Shown here piece after piece: positions 17,507 to 26,634 of a stretch of 64,000 nt of DNA. The position numbers and the translations under genes were made by a program. This DNA is from Paenibacillus spongiae (lineage in GTDB: Bacteria > Bacillota > Bacilli > Paenibacillales > Paenibacillaceae): assembly GCF_024734895.1 (NCBI RefSeq), contig NZ_CP091430.1, forward strand, positions 1,280,001 to 1,344,000, read 5' to 3'. Under the pieces are notes generated by a model that had not been told where the DNA came from, made no database searches, and saw only the letters and a list, made by a program, of their open reading frames with translations. Positions within the stretch are counted from its first letter, which is position 1. Each line of letters begins with the position of its first letter.

Positions 17507-17991
17507 AGAAACTGTATCGGTCGCGCCGCGACAAGAAATTGTTTGGCCTCTGCGGCGGCGTCGCAGAAATGCTGAATGTCGACGCGACGCTGCTGCGGAT
17601 TCTTCTGATCGTCTTGACCGTCTTCACTAGCGGAGCTATGATTCTTGTCTATATCTTGGCCGGACTTGTCGTACCGAAGGAACCGCCGACTTATAACGGT
17701 TTTGGACCGGGCGGATATGGCGGATACAATAACGGCGGTTATAACGGAGGATTTGGAACGCCTCCTCATGGCGGGCAAGGGTATGGTGGTCCTTACACCA
17801 ATACGCCGCCGCAGCCGGGTCCTACGGGAAGCTTTACCAACTGGCAGAACGCGCAAGGACAGGGCCAGGCTCATGGGCAATCGGCTTCGAACCTGGATTC
17901 GATGATGGATGATCTGGAGAAGAAGGCACTGCGCAAGGAAATTGAAGAACTTCGTGCGAAACTATCTAAGCTTGAGAAGGGAGACGTTTAA
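17503..17991 (+). CDS. PspC-domain membrane protein with Gly-rich linker
   Basis: The first 60 residues are a PspC domain ([33 protein letters not shown]) with a membrane segment ILLIVLTVF...[13 protein letters not shown] Gly/Tyr/Asn/Pro-rich linker of about 60 residues follows ([16 protein letters not shown]), and then a C-terminal coiled coil ([21 protein letters not shown]). ATG 17503 overlaps the pspA stop (ATGA); an ATG at 17491 is an alternative. PspC proteins sense or signal membrane damage. The Gly-rich linker and coiled coil are additions to the basic domain. Confidence 0.88.
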   Translation: MKKLYRSRRDKKLFGLCGGVAEMLNVDATLLRILLIVLTVFTSGAMILVYILAGLVVPKEPPTYNGFGPGGYGGYNNGGYNGGFGTPPHGGQGYGGPYTNTPPQPGPTGSFTNWQNAQGQGQAHGQSASNLDSMMDDLEKKALRKEIEELRAKLSKLEKGDV

Positions 17992-17993
17992 CT

Positions 17994-18680
17994 ATGAATA
18001 TTTTCAAACGAATGAAAGATATGACGAAAGCTTCTGTGCATGAAATGCTCGATAAGATGGAAGATCCGGTGGTAATGCTGAACCAATATCTTCGCGATAT
18101 GGAGGGCGAAATTCATACCGCGGAAGTAACGGTTGCCAAGCAAATGGCCAACGAGCGCCGGATGAAGCAGCGACTGGAAGAGACGGTTCGCAGCGCCGCC
18201 GATCGCGAAGCGAAAGCGGAAACGGCGATCCGTTCCGGTCAAGAAGAGCTTGCCCGCAAGCTGCTTGAAGAGAAGATTTACTTCGACCAGAAGGTTGCGG
18301 AGTATACGGAGCTTCACAGTCAAGCACAAGCGCAAGCTGAAGAGCTGATGCAGCAGCTGCACGGGATGAAGGACGAGTTCTACCAGCTGCGCAACAAGCG
18401 CAACGATCTGGCTGCTCGCGCCCAGATGGCCAAAGCGAAGAAGCAGATGGCGCAGGTAACCTCGGTTCATTCCATCGAGAGCGGCAAGGCTTCGCGAGGC
18501 TTCGGCCGGATGGAAGAGAAGATCATGCAGTTGGAAGCTGAAGCGGATGTCATGCGTACTCCTTACACATCCTATAACAAGCCAGCCTCGATCGGATCGG
18601 TTGACCCATCGAAGCAGCTGCAAGTGGAAGAGCAACTGCAAGCTTTGAAGGCAAAGCTGAACCCTCCAGCAGCAGAGTAA
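17994..18680 (+). CDS. PspA/IM30-family protein, second copy (LiaH-like)
   Basis: A 228-residue coiled-coil protein starting [40 protein letters not shown], the classic PspA/LiaH N-terminus, with a helical core rich in Glu, Gln and Ala. It starts 2 bases after pspC. It is clearly diverged from the copy at 16814 (for example MNIFKR versus MSIIRR). A LiaH-like role in membrane protection is likely by family. Confidence 0.9.
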   Translation: MNIFKRMKDMTKASVHEMLDKMEDPVVMLNQYLRDMEGEIHTAEVTVAKQMANERRMKQRLEETVRSAADREAKAETAIRSGQEELARKLLEEKIYFDQKVAEYTELHSQAQAQAEELMQQLHGMKDEFYQLRNKRNDLAARAQMAKAKKQMAQVTSVHSIESGKASRGFGRMEEKIMQLEAEADVMRTPYTSYNKPASIGSVDPSKQLQVEEQLQALKAKLNPPAAE

Positions 18681-18702
18681 CAAGAAACGAAACGGTCCAG
18701 CA

Positions 18703-18784
18703 AAAGGCCGAGGCGGCCTTTCGCCAAACGAATACGTGCACGAAAGCCAGCAGGCGTTTCTAACGCCTGCCTCTGGCTGTTTGT
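18703..18784 (+). terminator. Two tandem hairpins between pspA and liaS
   Basis: AAAGGCCG/CGGCCTTT (18703-18721) is followed by a longer stem, AGCCAG-CAGGCGTT with AACGCCTG-CTGGCT (18745-18778), then GTTTG. The T-tract is weak, so this may be a partial terminator or mRNA-stability element that lowers kinase expression relative to the Psp genes. Confidence 0.55.
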
Positions 18785-18819
18785 AGACATACATACACAG
18801 ATGAGAGGGGTGTGCAATA

Positions 18820-20004
18820 ATGTCATATGGATCGTCTTCGGAGCGGGCTTCGGGAGAAGAGGCCAACCTATCGATGCCCGAAGAGGCTTCTGGAACGGAC
18901 AAGAAGCCGCCTTCAGCGCAAGCCGATAAGCGCGGCGATGACTCTTTGCCCCCTCTGCCGAGTTACCCGTCCGGACAGGGCGGTCCACAGCGCGAGCAAA
19001 CCAAACGGGGCAATGCGGTAGAAACGGTCATCTGGATGCTCGTCATACTCGGACTGATCGTGCTGGTCATGCAGGGGACAGGCTACTTTAAGCTTTTTGC
19101 CCTGCAGAGTAAAGCGGCTGCGTTCGGACTCACTGTTATTGCCGGGGCACTGGTGGTAGCGGCTGCATATAGTTATTTGCAGGGGATTAAGCTGCGTGCC
19201 GCAATTAAGCGGCTCACTGAACAGCAGCGGCGGAACAAGCGCGTCACGCTGCCGCCCGCCGAAGGGGAGCTTGAGCTTGAGGGCGATAAGGTGGAAGACG
19301 ATGTCCGCACGGAGCAGGTCCGGTTCTCCGCCGTGATCGAGGAGCGGCAGCGGCTTGCGCGCGAGCTGCATGATGCGGTAAGCCAGCAGCTATTTGCCAT
19401 CTCGATGACCGCGACAGCCGTTAGCCGCACGCTGGAGAAGGATTGGGAGCGGGCGAAGCGTCAGGTGCATCTCATCGAAGAGATGGCTTCGGTAGCGCAG
19501 TCCGAGATGCGGGCGCTGCTGCTGCATTTGCGGCCGGTGCATTTGGACGGGAAAAACTTAGCTCAAGCATTGCGCAGCCTGGTGGACGAATTGAAACAGA
19601 AGGTACCGATGGATATATCGCTTGAAGTGGATGATTCCGTCAAGATCGCCACGGAAGCGGAGGATCATCTGTTCCGCATCGTTCAAGAGGCTTTGTCCAA
19701 TTCGCTGCGGCATTCCAAGGCTGACCGTTTGGATATTTATTTTCAGCGTCACGGAAACGATGCACGGCTTACGATTCGGGATAATGGCGTCGGCTTTGAC
19801 TTGGAAGCCAAGAAACAAACCTCATATGGATTGCTTACGATGGATGAGCGCGTGAATGTGCTGGGTGGTACAATGAAATTGATTACATCCCCCGGTCAAG
19901 GTGTTATCATTGATATATGGATACCTTTAGTAAGCCATGAAGGGAGGGACTCCGGTACGAATGGAGGCAATGGATCTGATGGAAACAATCGAACAACCTA
20001 TTAA
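18820..20004 (+). CDS. liaS: LiaS/NarL-type sensor histidine kinase
   Basis: A 394-residue kinase. A hydrophilic N-terminal region of about 65 residues rich in Ser, Gly and Pro precedes two membrane segments (about 68-86 and 101-120) with almost no extracytoplasmic loop, an intramembrane-sensing design. The HisKA_3 box RQRLARELHDAVSQQL carries phospho-acceptor H184. HATPase motifs are EALSNSLRHSKA, DNGVGFD and GLLTMDERV. It overlaps the response regulator gene. The long N-terminal extension is unusual for LiaS. Confidence 0.85.
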   Translation: MSYGSSSERASGEEANLSMPEEASGTDKKPPSAQADKRGDDSLPPLPSYPSGQGGPQREQTKRGNAVETVIWMLVILGLIVLVMQGTGYFKLFALQSKAAAFGLTVIAGALVVAAAYSYLQGIKLRAAIKRLTEQQRRNKRVTLPPAEGELELEGDKVEDDVRTEQVRFSAVIEERQRLARELHDAVSQQLFAISMTATAVSRTLEKDWERAKRQVHLIEEMASVAQSEMRALLLHLRPVHLDGKNLAQALRSLVDELKQKVPMDISLEVDDSVKIATEAEDHLFRIVQEALSNSLRHSKADRLDIYFQRHGNDARLTIRDNGVGFDLEAKKQTSYGLLTMDERVNVLGGTMKLITSPGQGVIIDIWIPLVSHEGRDSGTNGGNGSDGNNRTTY

Positions 20005-20638
20005 AGTATTGCTGGTAGATGATCATGAGATGGTTCGGATCGGATTAGCCGCAGTGTTAAATACGGAAGATGGCATCGAGGTCGTTGGAGAAGCGAGCAA
20101 CGGGATGGAGGGCATCCGGCTTGCCAATGCCTATAAACCGGATGTGGTTCTGATGGACTTGGTGATGGAAGGGATGGACGGCGTCGAAACGACGAAGAAG
20201 CTCCTTGAGCTGTATCCGGATTGCAAGGTGATCGTACTGACCAGTTACCTGGACGACAGCAAGATGTATCCGGTCATCGAAGCCGGCGCATTCAGCTATC
20301 TGCTCAAAACATCCCGTGCGTCGGAAATCGCCGATGCGATCCGGGCGGCGGCACGCGGACAATCGGTATTGGAATCGCAGGTCGCCATGAAGATGATGAA
20401 CCGTTTCCGTCAGCCGAAGACGGAGCGCAAGGCCGCGCCTCATGAGCAGTTGACGGAGCGGGAGATGGATGTGCTTATGCTGGTCGCGCGAGGCCTGTCC
20501 AACCAGGAAATTGCGGAAGAATTATTCATCGGCATTAAAACCGTCAAGTTTCATGTGACGAATATTTTTGCGAAGCTTGGCGTAGATGACCGTACGCAGG
20601 CTGCCATCTACGCACACAAGCATGGGATCGCCGAATAG
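19961..20638 (+). CDS. liaR: LiaR-like response regulator (NarL/FixJ family)
   Basis: The N-terminal receiver domain (KVLLVDDHEMVRIGLAAVLN, phospho-Asp in DVVLMDLVMEG, Lys in SYLLKTS) is joined to a C-terminal LuxR-type helix-turn-helix (LTEREMDVLMLVARGLSNQEIAEELFIGIKTVKFHVTNIFAKLGV). The sequence closely follows LiaR/VraR. In-frame ATGs at 19961, 19970 and 19979 all lie within the end of the kinase gene; the SD GGAGGGA (19943-19949) favours 19961 slightly. It probably controls the upstream Psp genes. Confidence 0.88.
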   Translation: MEAMDLMETIEQPIKVLLVDDHEMVRIGLAAVLNTEDGIEVVGEASNGMEGIRLANAYKPDVVLMDLVMEGMDGVETTKKLLELYPDCKVIVLTSYLDDSKMYPVIEAGAFSYLLKTSRASEIADAIRAAARGQSVLESQVAMKMMNRFRQPKTERKAAPHEQLTEREMDVLMLVARGLSNQEIAEELFIGIKTVKFHVTNIFAKLGVDDRTQAAIYAHKHGIAE

Positions 20639-20683
20639 CGCAATCGTCGCCCCTTATTTTGATGAAGGGGATTATATAGACCC

Positions 20684-20721
20684 AAGGCCGCTTCCGTTAT
20701 GACTTCAACGGAGCGGCTTTT
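20684..20721 (+). terminator. Bidirectional terminator between liaR and mobB
   Basis: GCCGCTTCCGTT (20687-20698) pairs AACGGAGCGGC (20707-20717) with one bulge, followed by TTTT. AA on the other side gives a weaker tract for the minus strand. The mobB stop codon lies within the left arm. Confidence 0.75.
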
Positions 20722-21287
20722 CGATGTGTATGCAGACGATGGTTAACGAAATCGGCGAGCCCGTCGATATCATCGATAAGATAATTAGGAAGCTCCTCAT
20801 CCCCATGAACATCGCTGTTGTCCGAAAGTGCCTGATCGCCGGTTCGATTAAGCACGGCAGCTTGATTGATCTCAGGCCAGACTACCGCGGCTAGGAGAGA
20901 ATCCAGCTCCTGAAGCAGCTGCCAGTCTTCCTCGAAGCGAATAAGGACAAGCTTAGGATGGCGCTCGTATTTATACCCTTCGACGAGTACAATATCTATA
21001 TCGTCCATATAACCGAGCAGCTCATCCAGCGTTTGAGGCCGGCTTCGAATGAAGGCGCTGCGCCTCAAGGAACTGATCGCGGTGATATCGGCGCCGGCTT
21101 CCTGATGTTTCCAGGTATCGGTATTCGGGGAATCCATCGTAAAGTCATGCGCATCATGTTTGATCGTGCCGACGGAATAGCCGGCTGCTTTGAGGCGTCT
21201 CGTCAAAGCGGCCACCAGCGTTGTTTTTCCGCGCTTCTTATACCCGACGATCTGCAATATATAGGGTCCCGCTTCTCTTCTTGTCAT
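20697..21287 (-). CDS. mobB: Molybdopterin-guanine dinucleotide biosynthesis protein MobB
   Basis: A GTP-binding adapter of about 196 residues that assists MobA in making the molybdenum guanine dinucleotide cofactor. The P-loop GYKKRGKTTL, the conserved VGTIKHDAHDF, DTWKHQEAGA and VLVEGYKYERHPKLVL are all family hallmarks. ATG 21287 has GGAG at an 8-base spacing; a longer frame from 21323 lacks this. It stands alone; the only other cofactor gene in the window is the damaged moeA at 37208. Confidence 0.92.
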   Translation of the reverse strand: MTRREAGPYILQIVGYKKRGKTTLVAALTRRLKAAGYSVGTIKHDAHDFTMDSPNTDTWKHQEAGADITAISSLRRSAFIRSRPQTLDELLGYMDDIDIVLVEGYKYERHPKLVLIRFEEDWQLLQELDSLLAAVVWPEINQAAVLNRTGDQALSDNSDVHGDEELPNYLIDDIDGLADFVNHRLHTHRKAAPLKS

Positions 21288-21408
21288 TTCGGCGGCTCCT
21301 TCTTGTCGCTTCATTATATTCATTAACAGGTATTATATCACAGGTGGTAAGGAAGCACGCTTGTGGTACAATTCGGATGGACGTATCGCAACCTACGGAG
21401 GAGCAGCT

Positions 21409-23235
21409 ATGAAATTACGGATGTTATACAGGCACTATTATAAGAACAACATGTTCATGAAACTGTTTCTGCTGTTCGCATGCATTGCGGTCCTGACGAT
21501 CTTGACGCTGTCCTATTTTCTATACAAGAATATGGCGGAGTCCATAACCCGGAATGAGCTGGCTAAACAGAAGCAATCGATGGAAAGCGTGGATGCGTTC
21601 ATCAACGAAAAATATGAATCGGTTCAATCGATCGTGAGGGATGTTTACCGAGATCCGTCTTTATCGCAGAACGTGTACTACCTGCTCAAAAACTCCTTTG
21701 AGGATTATATCAAATTCCGGCTGGATAAATATTACTCCGACGATGTCAAGAATAGCCTAAGCAACGGATTGGATTATTTCCAGAGAAAAATGGAGCAGGA
21801 TACCGATATCCAGAACATGCTGGTGTACAGCGCAGAGAAGCAGTATATGTACGTATATACGAAGGATTCGTCTTCACGGCTTATCGAAACGAATGCCGCC
21901 CACTCGTATATTCCCGACGTGATGACCATGGAGATGGGAAGCGTAACGGCGCCGAATCCATGGATTCGCAAGGCGATCGGACAGAACAATCCCGAAATTT
22001 ATTCCATTCGGACGCCCATTACCGATATGAGGACACTAAAGAATATGGGCCAGCTCGTCGTCTACTTTGATTCGGCAGGAATTATGAGAGCGCTTGAAAG
22101 ATTCGATGAACCGATCAAGGGTTATATCCTGGTTATGACGACGGATGGACAGGTTATCTTCGATTCATCGGGGCGTTATTACGGCGGCCGTTATCCGTAT
22201 GCGGAAAAAATCCAATCGCTGAACGAAACGGCTATGCTGGAGGAAGAGTCCTACGTCACGACGCTTACGCAGAGCAAAGCGGGCTATATCGTTGTAGGCG
22301 TTGCGCCAAAGAGTAAAATCGAGTCTTCTTACCATAATCTCAAGCAAACCATTCTCTTGATCAGCGCCGCCTGCATGCTGGCTGCTATCATTTTGCCCGC
22401 TATATTGGTCGTCAATTTGGCCAAGCGGACGAACAACATCATTCGTTTCATGCGCAAGGTGAAGTCAGGCGAAATGACCGCCCGGATACACGATAACCGT
22501 GAAGATGAGCTGGGGCAAATTTCGCGCAGCTTCAATGAAATGCTCGATGATCTGGTTCGTTATATCGACCGGGTGTACAAGGCCGAGATCAAACAGAAGC
22601 ATACGGAGCTGGCTGCGCTGCAAGCGAGAGTCAACCCGCACTTTCTGTATAATACGCTGGAAGTGATCCGGATGCGGGCGATCTCGCAAGGGGCCAGAGA
22701 TGTCGGGGAAATGATCTACAGCTTGTCCGCCCTGTTCAAAAATTACGTCCGGGTCCGCTCCGTCTACACCTTGCAGGACGAGCTTGAGGCTTGCAGGCTG
22801 TATCTGGAGCTGTTCCGGATCCGGTATAAGGACAAGTTCGCTTACGAAATAATATGGGATGAAGCTCTCGCAGACCGGCGGATCATGCGCATGTCGCTGC
22901 AGCCGATCATAGAGAATTATATTGTGCATGGCCTCCGTTCGGAGTGGTCGGATAACTTGGTGACGATCCGCGTCACCGAGGAGGACGGCATGCTTCGGCT
23001 CGAAGTGCAGGACAATGGCTCGGGTATAACGCAGGAAAAGCTCCAAAGCATCCGCAAAAGCTTTATTCACCCCGATCCGGAGAGCGGATCATTTGGACTA
23101 AGCAGCATTCAAGAACGGATCAAATTGATGTATGGCAGTAATGCCGGCATCGATATTCAAAGCACAGATGGAGAAGGGACGACGGTTACCGTCTGGTTTC
23201 CTTCCACGGAAGGAGATGAAACCGACGATGTATAA
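21409..23235 (+). CDS. YesM-family sensor histidine kinase
   Basis: A 608-residue membrane kinase. A membrane helix at about 15-37 and a second at about 302-322 flank an extracytoplasmic dCache/YesM sensing domain. A HAMP domain follows, then the His_kinase box with QARVNPHFLYNTLEVIRMRA, and the HATPase with LQPIIENYIVHG, DNGSG and FGLSSIQERIKLMYG. GGAGGAG at 6 bases before ATG 21409 sets the start. It overlaps the downstream AraC-type response regulator, the usual YesM/YesN pair that senses an extracellular sugar. Confidence 0.92.
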   Translation: MKLRMLYRHYYKNNMFMKLFLLFACIAVLTILTLSYFLYKNMAESITRNELAKQKQSMESVDAFINEKYESVQSIVRDVYRDPSLSQNVYYLLKNSFEDYIKFRLDKYYSDDVKNSLSNGLDYFQRKMEQDTDIQNMLVYSAEKQYMYVYTKDSSSRLIETNAAHSYIPDVMTMEMGSVTAPNPWIRKAIGQNNPEIYSIRTPITDMRTLKNMGQLVVYFDSAGIMRALERFDEPIKGYILVMTTDGQVIFDSSGRYYGGRYPYAEKIQSLNETAMLEEESYVTTLTQSKAGYIVVGVAPKSKIESSYHNLKQTILLISAACMLAAIILPAILVVNLAKRTNNIIRFMRKVKSGEMTARIHDNREDELGQISRSFNEMLDDLVRYIDRVYKAEIKQKHTELAALQARVNPHFLYNTLEVIRMRAISQGARDVGEMIYSLSALFKNYVRVRSVYTLQDELEACRLYLELFRIRYKDKFAYEIIWDEALADRRIMRMSLQPIIENYIVHGLRSEWSDNLVTIRVTEEDGMLRLEVQDNGSGITQEKLQSIRKSFIHPDPESGSFGLSSIQERIKLMYGSNAGIDIQSTDGEGTTVTVWFPSTEGDETDDV

Positions 23236-24745
23236 CGTCTTTATTGTCGATGACGAGCCGTTTATTATCGAGGGTCTATACGATATTCTCGATTGGGCGG
23301 ATATTGGACTGACGATTACGGGGCATGCCGAGAATGGGCGCGCGGCTGTGGAAGCTCTGCAAGCCGTGCCGGTCGACATTCTCATCACCGATATTTCGAT
23401 GCCGGTGATGAACGGCATCGAGCTGATCCGCGAAGCCCGCAAATTTCTACCGGAGCTGAAGGTCATCATTTTGAGCGGCTATAACGATTTCAAATATGTA
23501 AAGGAAGGCATTACGCTCGGCGTTGAAAATTATTTGCTCAAACCGATTGATATCGACGAGCTAAGGGAAACCTTAAAAGGGACCGTGCGGAAGATGAATT
23601 CCCTGCAGATGCAGCGGGCACTGGCTGAGTTCGACAACCGCATTATCCGCGATAACGTCCTGTACCGGTGGTTAACCTGGCAGATTTCTCCGGGCATCAT
23701 GATCGAGCGTGCGGAACTGCTGAATATCGATTTATCCAAGCCGTATATGATGGCGGTGCTGGTTCGAACCGATCCGGAAGCAGCCGATGCCGCCGAAGCC
23801 GTCGAACGGTTCTTCTCGGACATGCCGGAGGTTATTCCGCTTCATAACGTAGAGGGCGAGCTGATTCTGGTCTGCACGATGAACGATCCGGAACAAGAGA
23901 AGCCGATTCTGGAAGAGAAGCTGCTTCGGGCCAGGAGCGCACTACAGACGCCGTCCGCCGTACGAATCTCGATTGGCAGCATCGAGCCTTTGGAAACCGC
24001 GGCGATCAGTTATACGAACGCCAAGCGGGCTCAGGAATACTTTTTTCTCTTTCCCGAAAAAGAACTGATGGACTATGGCCATTTGCCGAGCGGAAGAGGA
24101 GAGGCCATATCCCGCCTTATGATCGATTGGCCGGAATATGCCAAGTGGATTGTGACCAAGGATAAGGAGCAGCTATTCACGCGGATTGACGAAGACTACG
24201 CGCGCTTTCGCAGCATGAATGCCGTCTCGCCGAGTGAAGTGCGTGAAATCACGCTTGAGCTGATTGTACGCTTTAAGATGGAGCTGGAGGAGATCCGGCA
24301 TACCGACCAGTCCGATATGTTTAAAGCGGGCTATGAGCGGGTTATGAACGCCAATACGATCGACGAGCTTGCTGCTGCCGTCAAAGAAATGGCAGACATG
24401 ACGATCGACGCCTTGGTCCGGGATGTCAAAAGTCCGGTCATCCAGCAGGTGCTTCATCACATTCATGCCCACTATGCAGAGAGCTTATCATTGAAGGCCT
24501 TGGGACTGGAATATAATATCCATCCTGTCTATCTGGGTCAGCTCTTCAATAAGGAAACGAATGAGACGTTCACGGAATACATCAATAAATACCGGATCGA
24601 GAAGGCGAAGGAGCTGCTCAAGGACTCGCGGCTTAAGGTGCATGAAATATCGCGGCAGGTGGGTTATTGGGAATCCGGTTATTTCAATAAGCAATTTAAA
24701 AAATATGTGGGAGTCTCTCCTACGGATTATAAAGGGCTGCTCTAA
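23228..24745 (+). CDS. YesN-type response regulator (REC plus AraC HTH)
   Basis: A 505-residue protein. The receiver domain MYNVFIVDDEPFIIEGL has phospho-Asp D55 in ILITDISMP and Lys in NYLLKP. A central region of about 250 residues follows, then a C-terminal AraC-family double helix-turn-helix (ESLSLKALGLEYNIHPVYLGQLFNKETNETFTEYINKYRIEKAKELL). The ATG overlaps the kinase stop, so the two are coupled. The likely target is the transport and mannosidase operon starting at 24921. Confidence 0.92.
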   Translation: MYNVFIVDDEPFIIEGLYDILDWADIGLTITGHAENGRAAVEALQAVPVDILITDISMPVMNGIELIREARKFLPELKVIILSGYNDFKYVKEGITLGVENYLLKPIDIDELRETLKGTVRKMNSLQMQRALAEFDNRIIRDNVLYRWLTWQISPGIMIERAELLNIDLSKPYMMAVLVRTDPEAADAAEAVERFFSDMPEVIPLHNVEGELILVCTMNDPEQEKPILEEKLLRARSALQTPSAVRISIGSIEPLETAAISYTNAKRAQEYFFLFPEKELMDYGHLPSGRGEAISRLMIDWPEYAKWIVTKDKEQLFTRIDEDYARFRSMNAVSPSEVREITLELIVRFKMELEEIRHTDQSDMFKAGYERVMNANTIDELAAAVKEMADMTIDALVRDVKSPVIQQVLHHIHAHYAESLSLKALGLEYNIHPVYLGQLFNKETNETFTEYINKYRIEKAKELLKDSRLKVHEISRQVGYWESGYFNKQFKKYVGVSPTDYKGLL

Positions 24746-24920
24746 TTTCAATTGGAGCAGTTTCTTTTCTTTATTTTGTACCTTATAGCTTTAGTTCCTC
24801 GTCTATTTGTAAGTGTTTTCTTCAGGTAATCTAAATATAGCCCTTAATGATGGTTCAGTAAGATTAAGAGCACGCATACGAGGCGGGTTTGACTTCGTAA
24901 AACATCAAGGAGGATGGACC

Positions 24921-26411
24921 ATGAGACAAAAGAAAAAGATGTTATCCGTTCTGTCGCTGCTGCTAGCCTTTACGCTCGTACTGAGCGCCTGCGGAGGCGG
25001 GAAGAACGACGCGGCTAACGACAAAGGAAGCAATGCTTCCGGCGGTAATGGCGGCGCAGAGCCTGTAGAGCTGATCTGGTATACGATTGGCGCTCCTCAA
25101 AAGGATACGGACAAAGTTATGGAAGAGGTCAACAAATATACGAAAGAAAAGATCGGCGTTACGGTCAAAATGAAAATGCTCGATTTCGGCGATTATACGC
25201 AAAAAATGCAAGTAAACGCCGCATCCGGCGAGCCGATGGACATCCTGTTCACATCGTCGTGGGCATTCGATTATGTTCAGAATGCGCGCAAGGGCGCATT
25301 CATGCAGCTTGACGAATTGCTTGAGAAGCATGGACAAGGCATCAAGGAAGTGTTGGATCCTGCCTTCCTGGAAGGATCCAAGGTCGACGGCCATAACTAC
25401 GGCATTCCGGCCAACAAGGAACTGCCTGCTCAAGAAGTATGGCGTTTCAACAAGAATCTGTTAGATAAGTACAAGCTGGACATTACGAATGTGAACTCGC
25501 TGGAAAGCCTGGAGCCGCTGCTCAAGGTAATCAAAGAAAACGAGCCGAATATTACGCCATTTGCTATCAATAAAGATTATGGCCCGCTAATTCCGTACGA
25601 CTACGTCATTCAAGGTCTTCCGATGGCGGTTCAATTAGGATCGACGGATCTGAAGGTTGTTAACGTTCTTGAATCGCCGGAATTGAAAGCGGCGTTGAAG
25701 ACGATGCGCAAGTACTATCAAGCGGGTTACGTGTCGCCTGAAGCGGCTACTACCTCATCGACATCAGATTTGCAAACTGCCGGCACTTGGTTCGCGGACC
25801 GCGCCTCAACGCAGCCGTTCGCTGACAATCTTTGGTCGCAAAGCTACGGTTATCCGGTCGTATCGACGCCGGCTGATGAACCAACCATCTATAACTGGTC
25901 GGTAATGGGCTCCATGCAGGCGATTTCGGCGAACTCGAAACACCCTGAAGAAGCGATGAAATTCCTGAACCTGCTCAATACCGATGTCAAACTGCGCAAC
26001 ATGATCGACTCGGGCATCGAAGGTACGCACTACAAGAAGATTAGTGAAAACGTCATGGAGAACCTGCCTGAATCGAAGAACTACGATATGCCTACATTCG
26101 CTCTCGGTAACGTCATGCTGACTTACTTGAATCCGAGCGATCCGGAGAACAAGTGGGAAGAGTTCAAGAAATTCAATGATTCCGGCAAGCCTGCACCATT
26201 GCTGGGCTTCAACTTCGACACCTCGAAGGTAACGACAGAGCTGGCATCCGTTCAGAACGTGAAAGCCGAAGTATGGTCGGCTCTGATGACAGGAAGCGTG
26301 GATCCGGACCAGTATCTGCCGAAGGCCATTGAGAAGTTCAAAGCGGCTGGATTGGACAAAATCATCGCGGAAGCTCAAAAGCAAGTGGACGCTTGGAAAG
26401 CAACGAAGTAA
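24921..26411 (+). CDS. Extracellular solute-binding lipoprotein (sugar ABC importer)
   Basis: A 496-residue type I substrate-binding protein. The signal peptide ends in lipobox LSAC with acylated C24, followed by a Gly/Asn/Ser linker. The mature region is of the LplA/YtcQ type found with YesM/YesN systems (IWYTIGAPQKDTDKVMEEVN, QVNAASGEPMDILFTS, YNWSVMGSMQAIS). AAGGAGG precedes the ATG. It is the first gene of the mannoside transport operon; a hairpin follows that may raise its expression over the permeases. Confidence 0.92.
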   Translation: MRQKKKMLSVLSLLLAFTLVLSACGGGKNDAANDKGSNASGGNGGAEPVELIWYTIGAPQKDTDKVMEEVNKYTKEKIGVTVKMKMLDFGDYTQKMQVNAASGEPMDILFTSSWAFDYVQNARKGAFMQLDELLEKHGQGIKEVLDPAFLEGSKVDGHNYGIPANKELPAQEVWRFNKNLLDKYKLDITNVNSLESLEPLLKVIKENEPNITPFAINKDYGPLIPYDYVIQGLPMAVQLGSTDLKVVNVLESPELKAALKTMRKYYQAGYVSPEAATTSSTSDLQTAGTWFADRASTQPFADNLWSQSYGYPVVSTPADEPTIYNWSVMGSMQAISANSKHPEEAMKFLNLLNTDVKLRNMIDSGIEGTHYKKISENVMENLPESKNYDMPTFALGNVMLTYLNPSDPENKWEEFKKFNDSGKPAPLLGFNFDTSKVTTELASVQNVKAEVWSALMTGSVDPDQYLPKAIEKFKAAGLDKIIAEAQKQVDAWKATK

Positions 26412-26422
26412 TAAGATGAACC

Positions 26423-26456
26423 GATCGGGCGAATGGCATCATTCGCCTGATCTTAA
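26423..26456 (+). terminator. Intercistronic hairpin after the binding-protein gene
   Basis: GATCGGGCGAATG (26423-26435) and CATTCGCCTGATC (26440-26452) form a 13-bp stem with a GCAT loop, one mismatch and a weak TTAATT tail. It is a likely partial terminator or 3' mRNA protector. Confidence 0.65.
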
Positions 26457-26466
26457 TTAAAGGCAA

Positions 26467-26548
26467 GTGAAGCGTATGCTTCCGAAGCGAGTTCTCGCCT
26501 TGCGGTGACTCCCTTGGGAAGCATATGACAGGTGAAGCGTATGCTTCC
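26467..26548 (+). repeat. Repeated 17-bp palindrome-bearing unit
   Basis: GTGAAGCGTATGCTTCC occurs twice, at 26467-26483 and 26532-26548. Each copy contains GAAGC/GCTTC arms around GTAT. A related GGGAAGCATATGA lies between them near 26516. No gene is present in this 220-base gap. Confidence 0.6.
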
Positions 26549-26634
26549 ATATTGCACGGCAGAGTCCGGGTGCAAGTTTACCACAGGCTTTATCGAAGGA
26601 TTAGCATAGATAGAAACTTTTTAGGAGGGACCTT

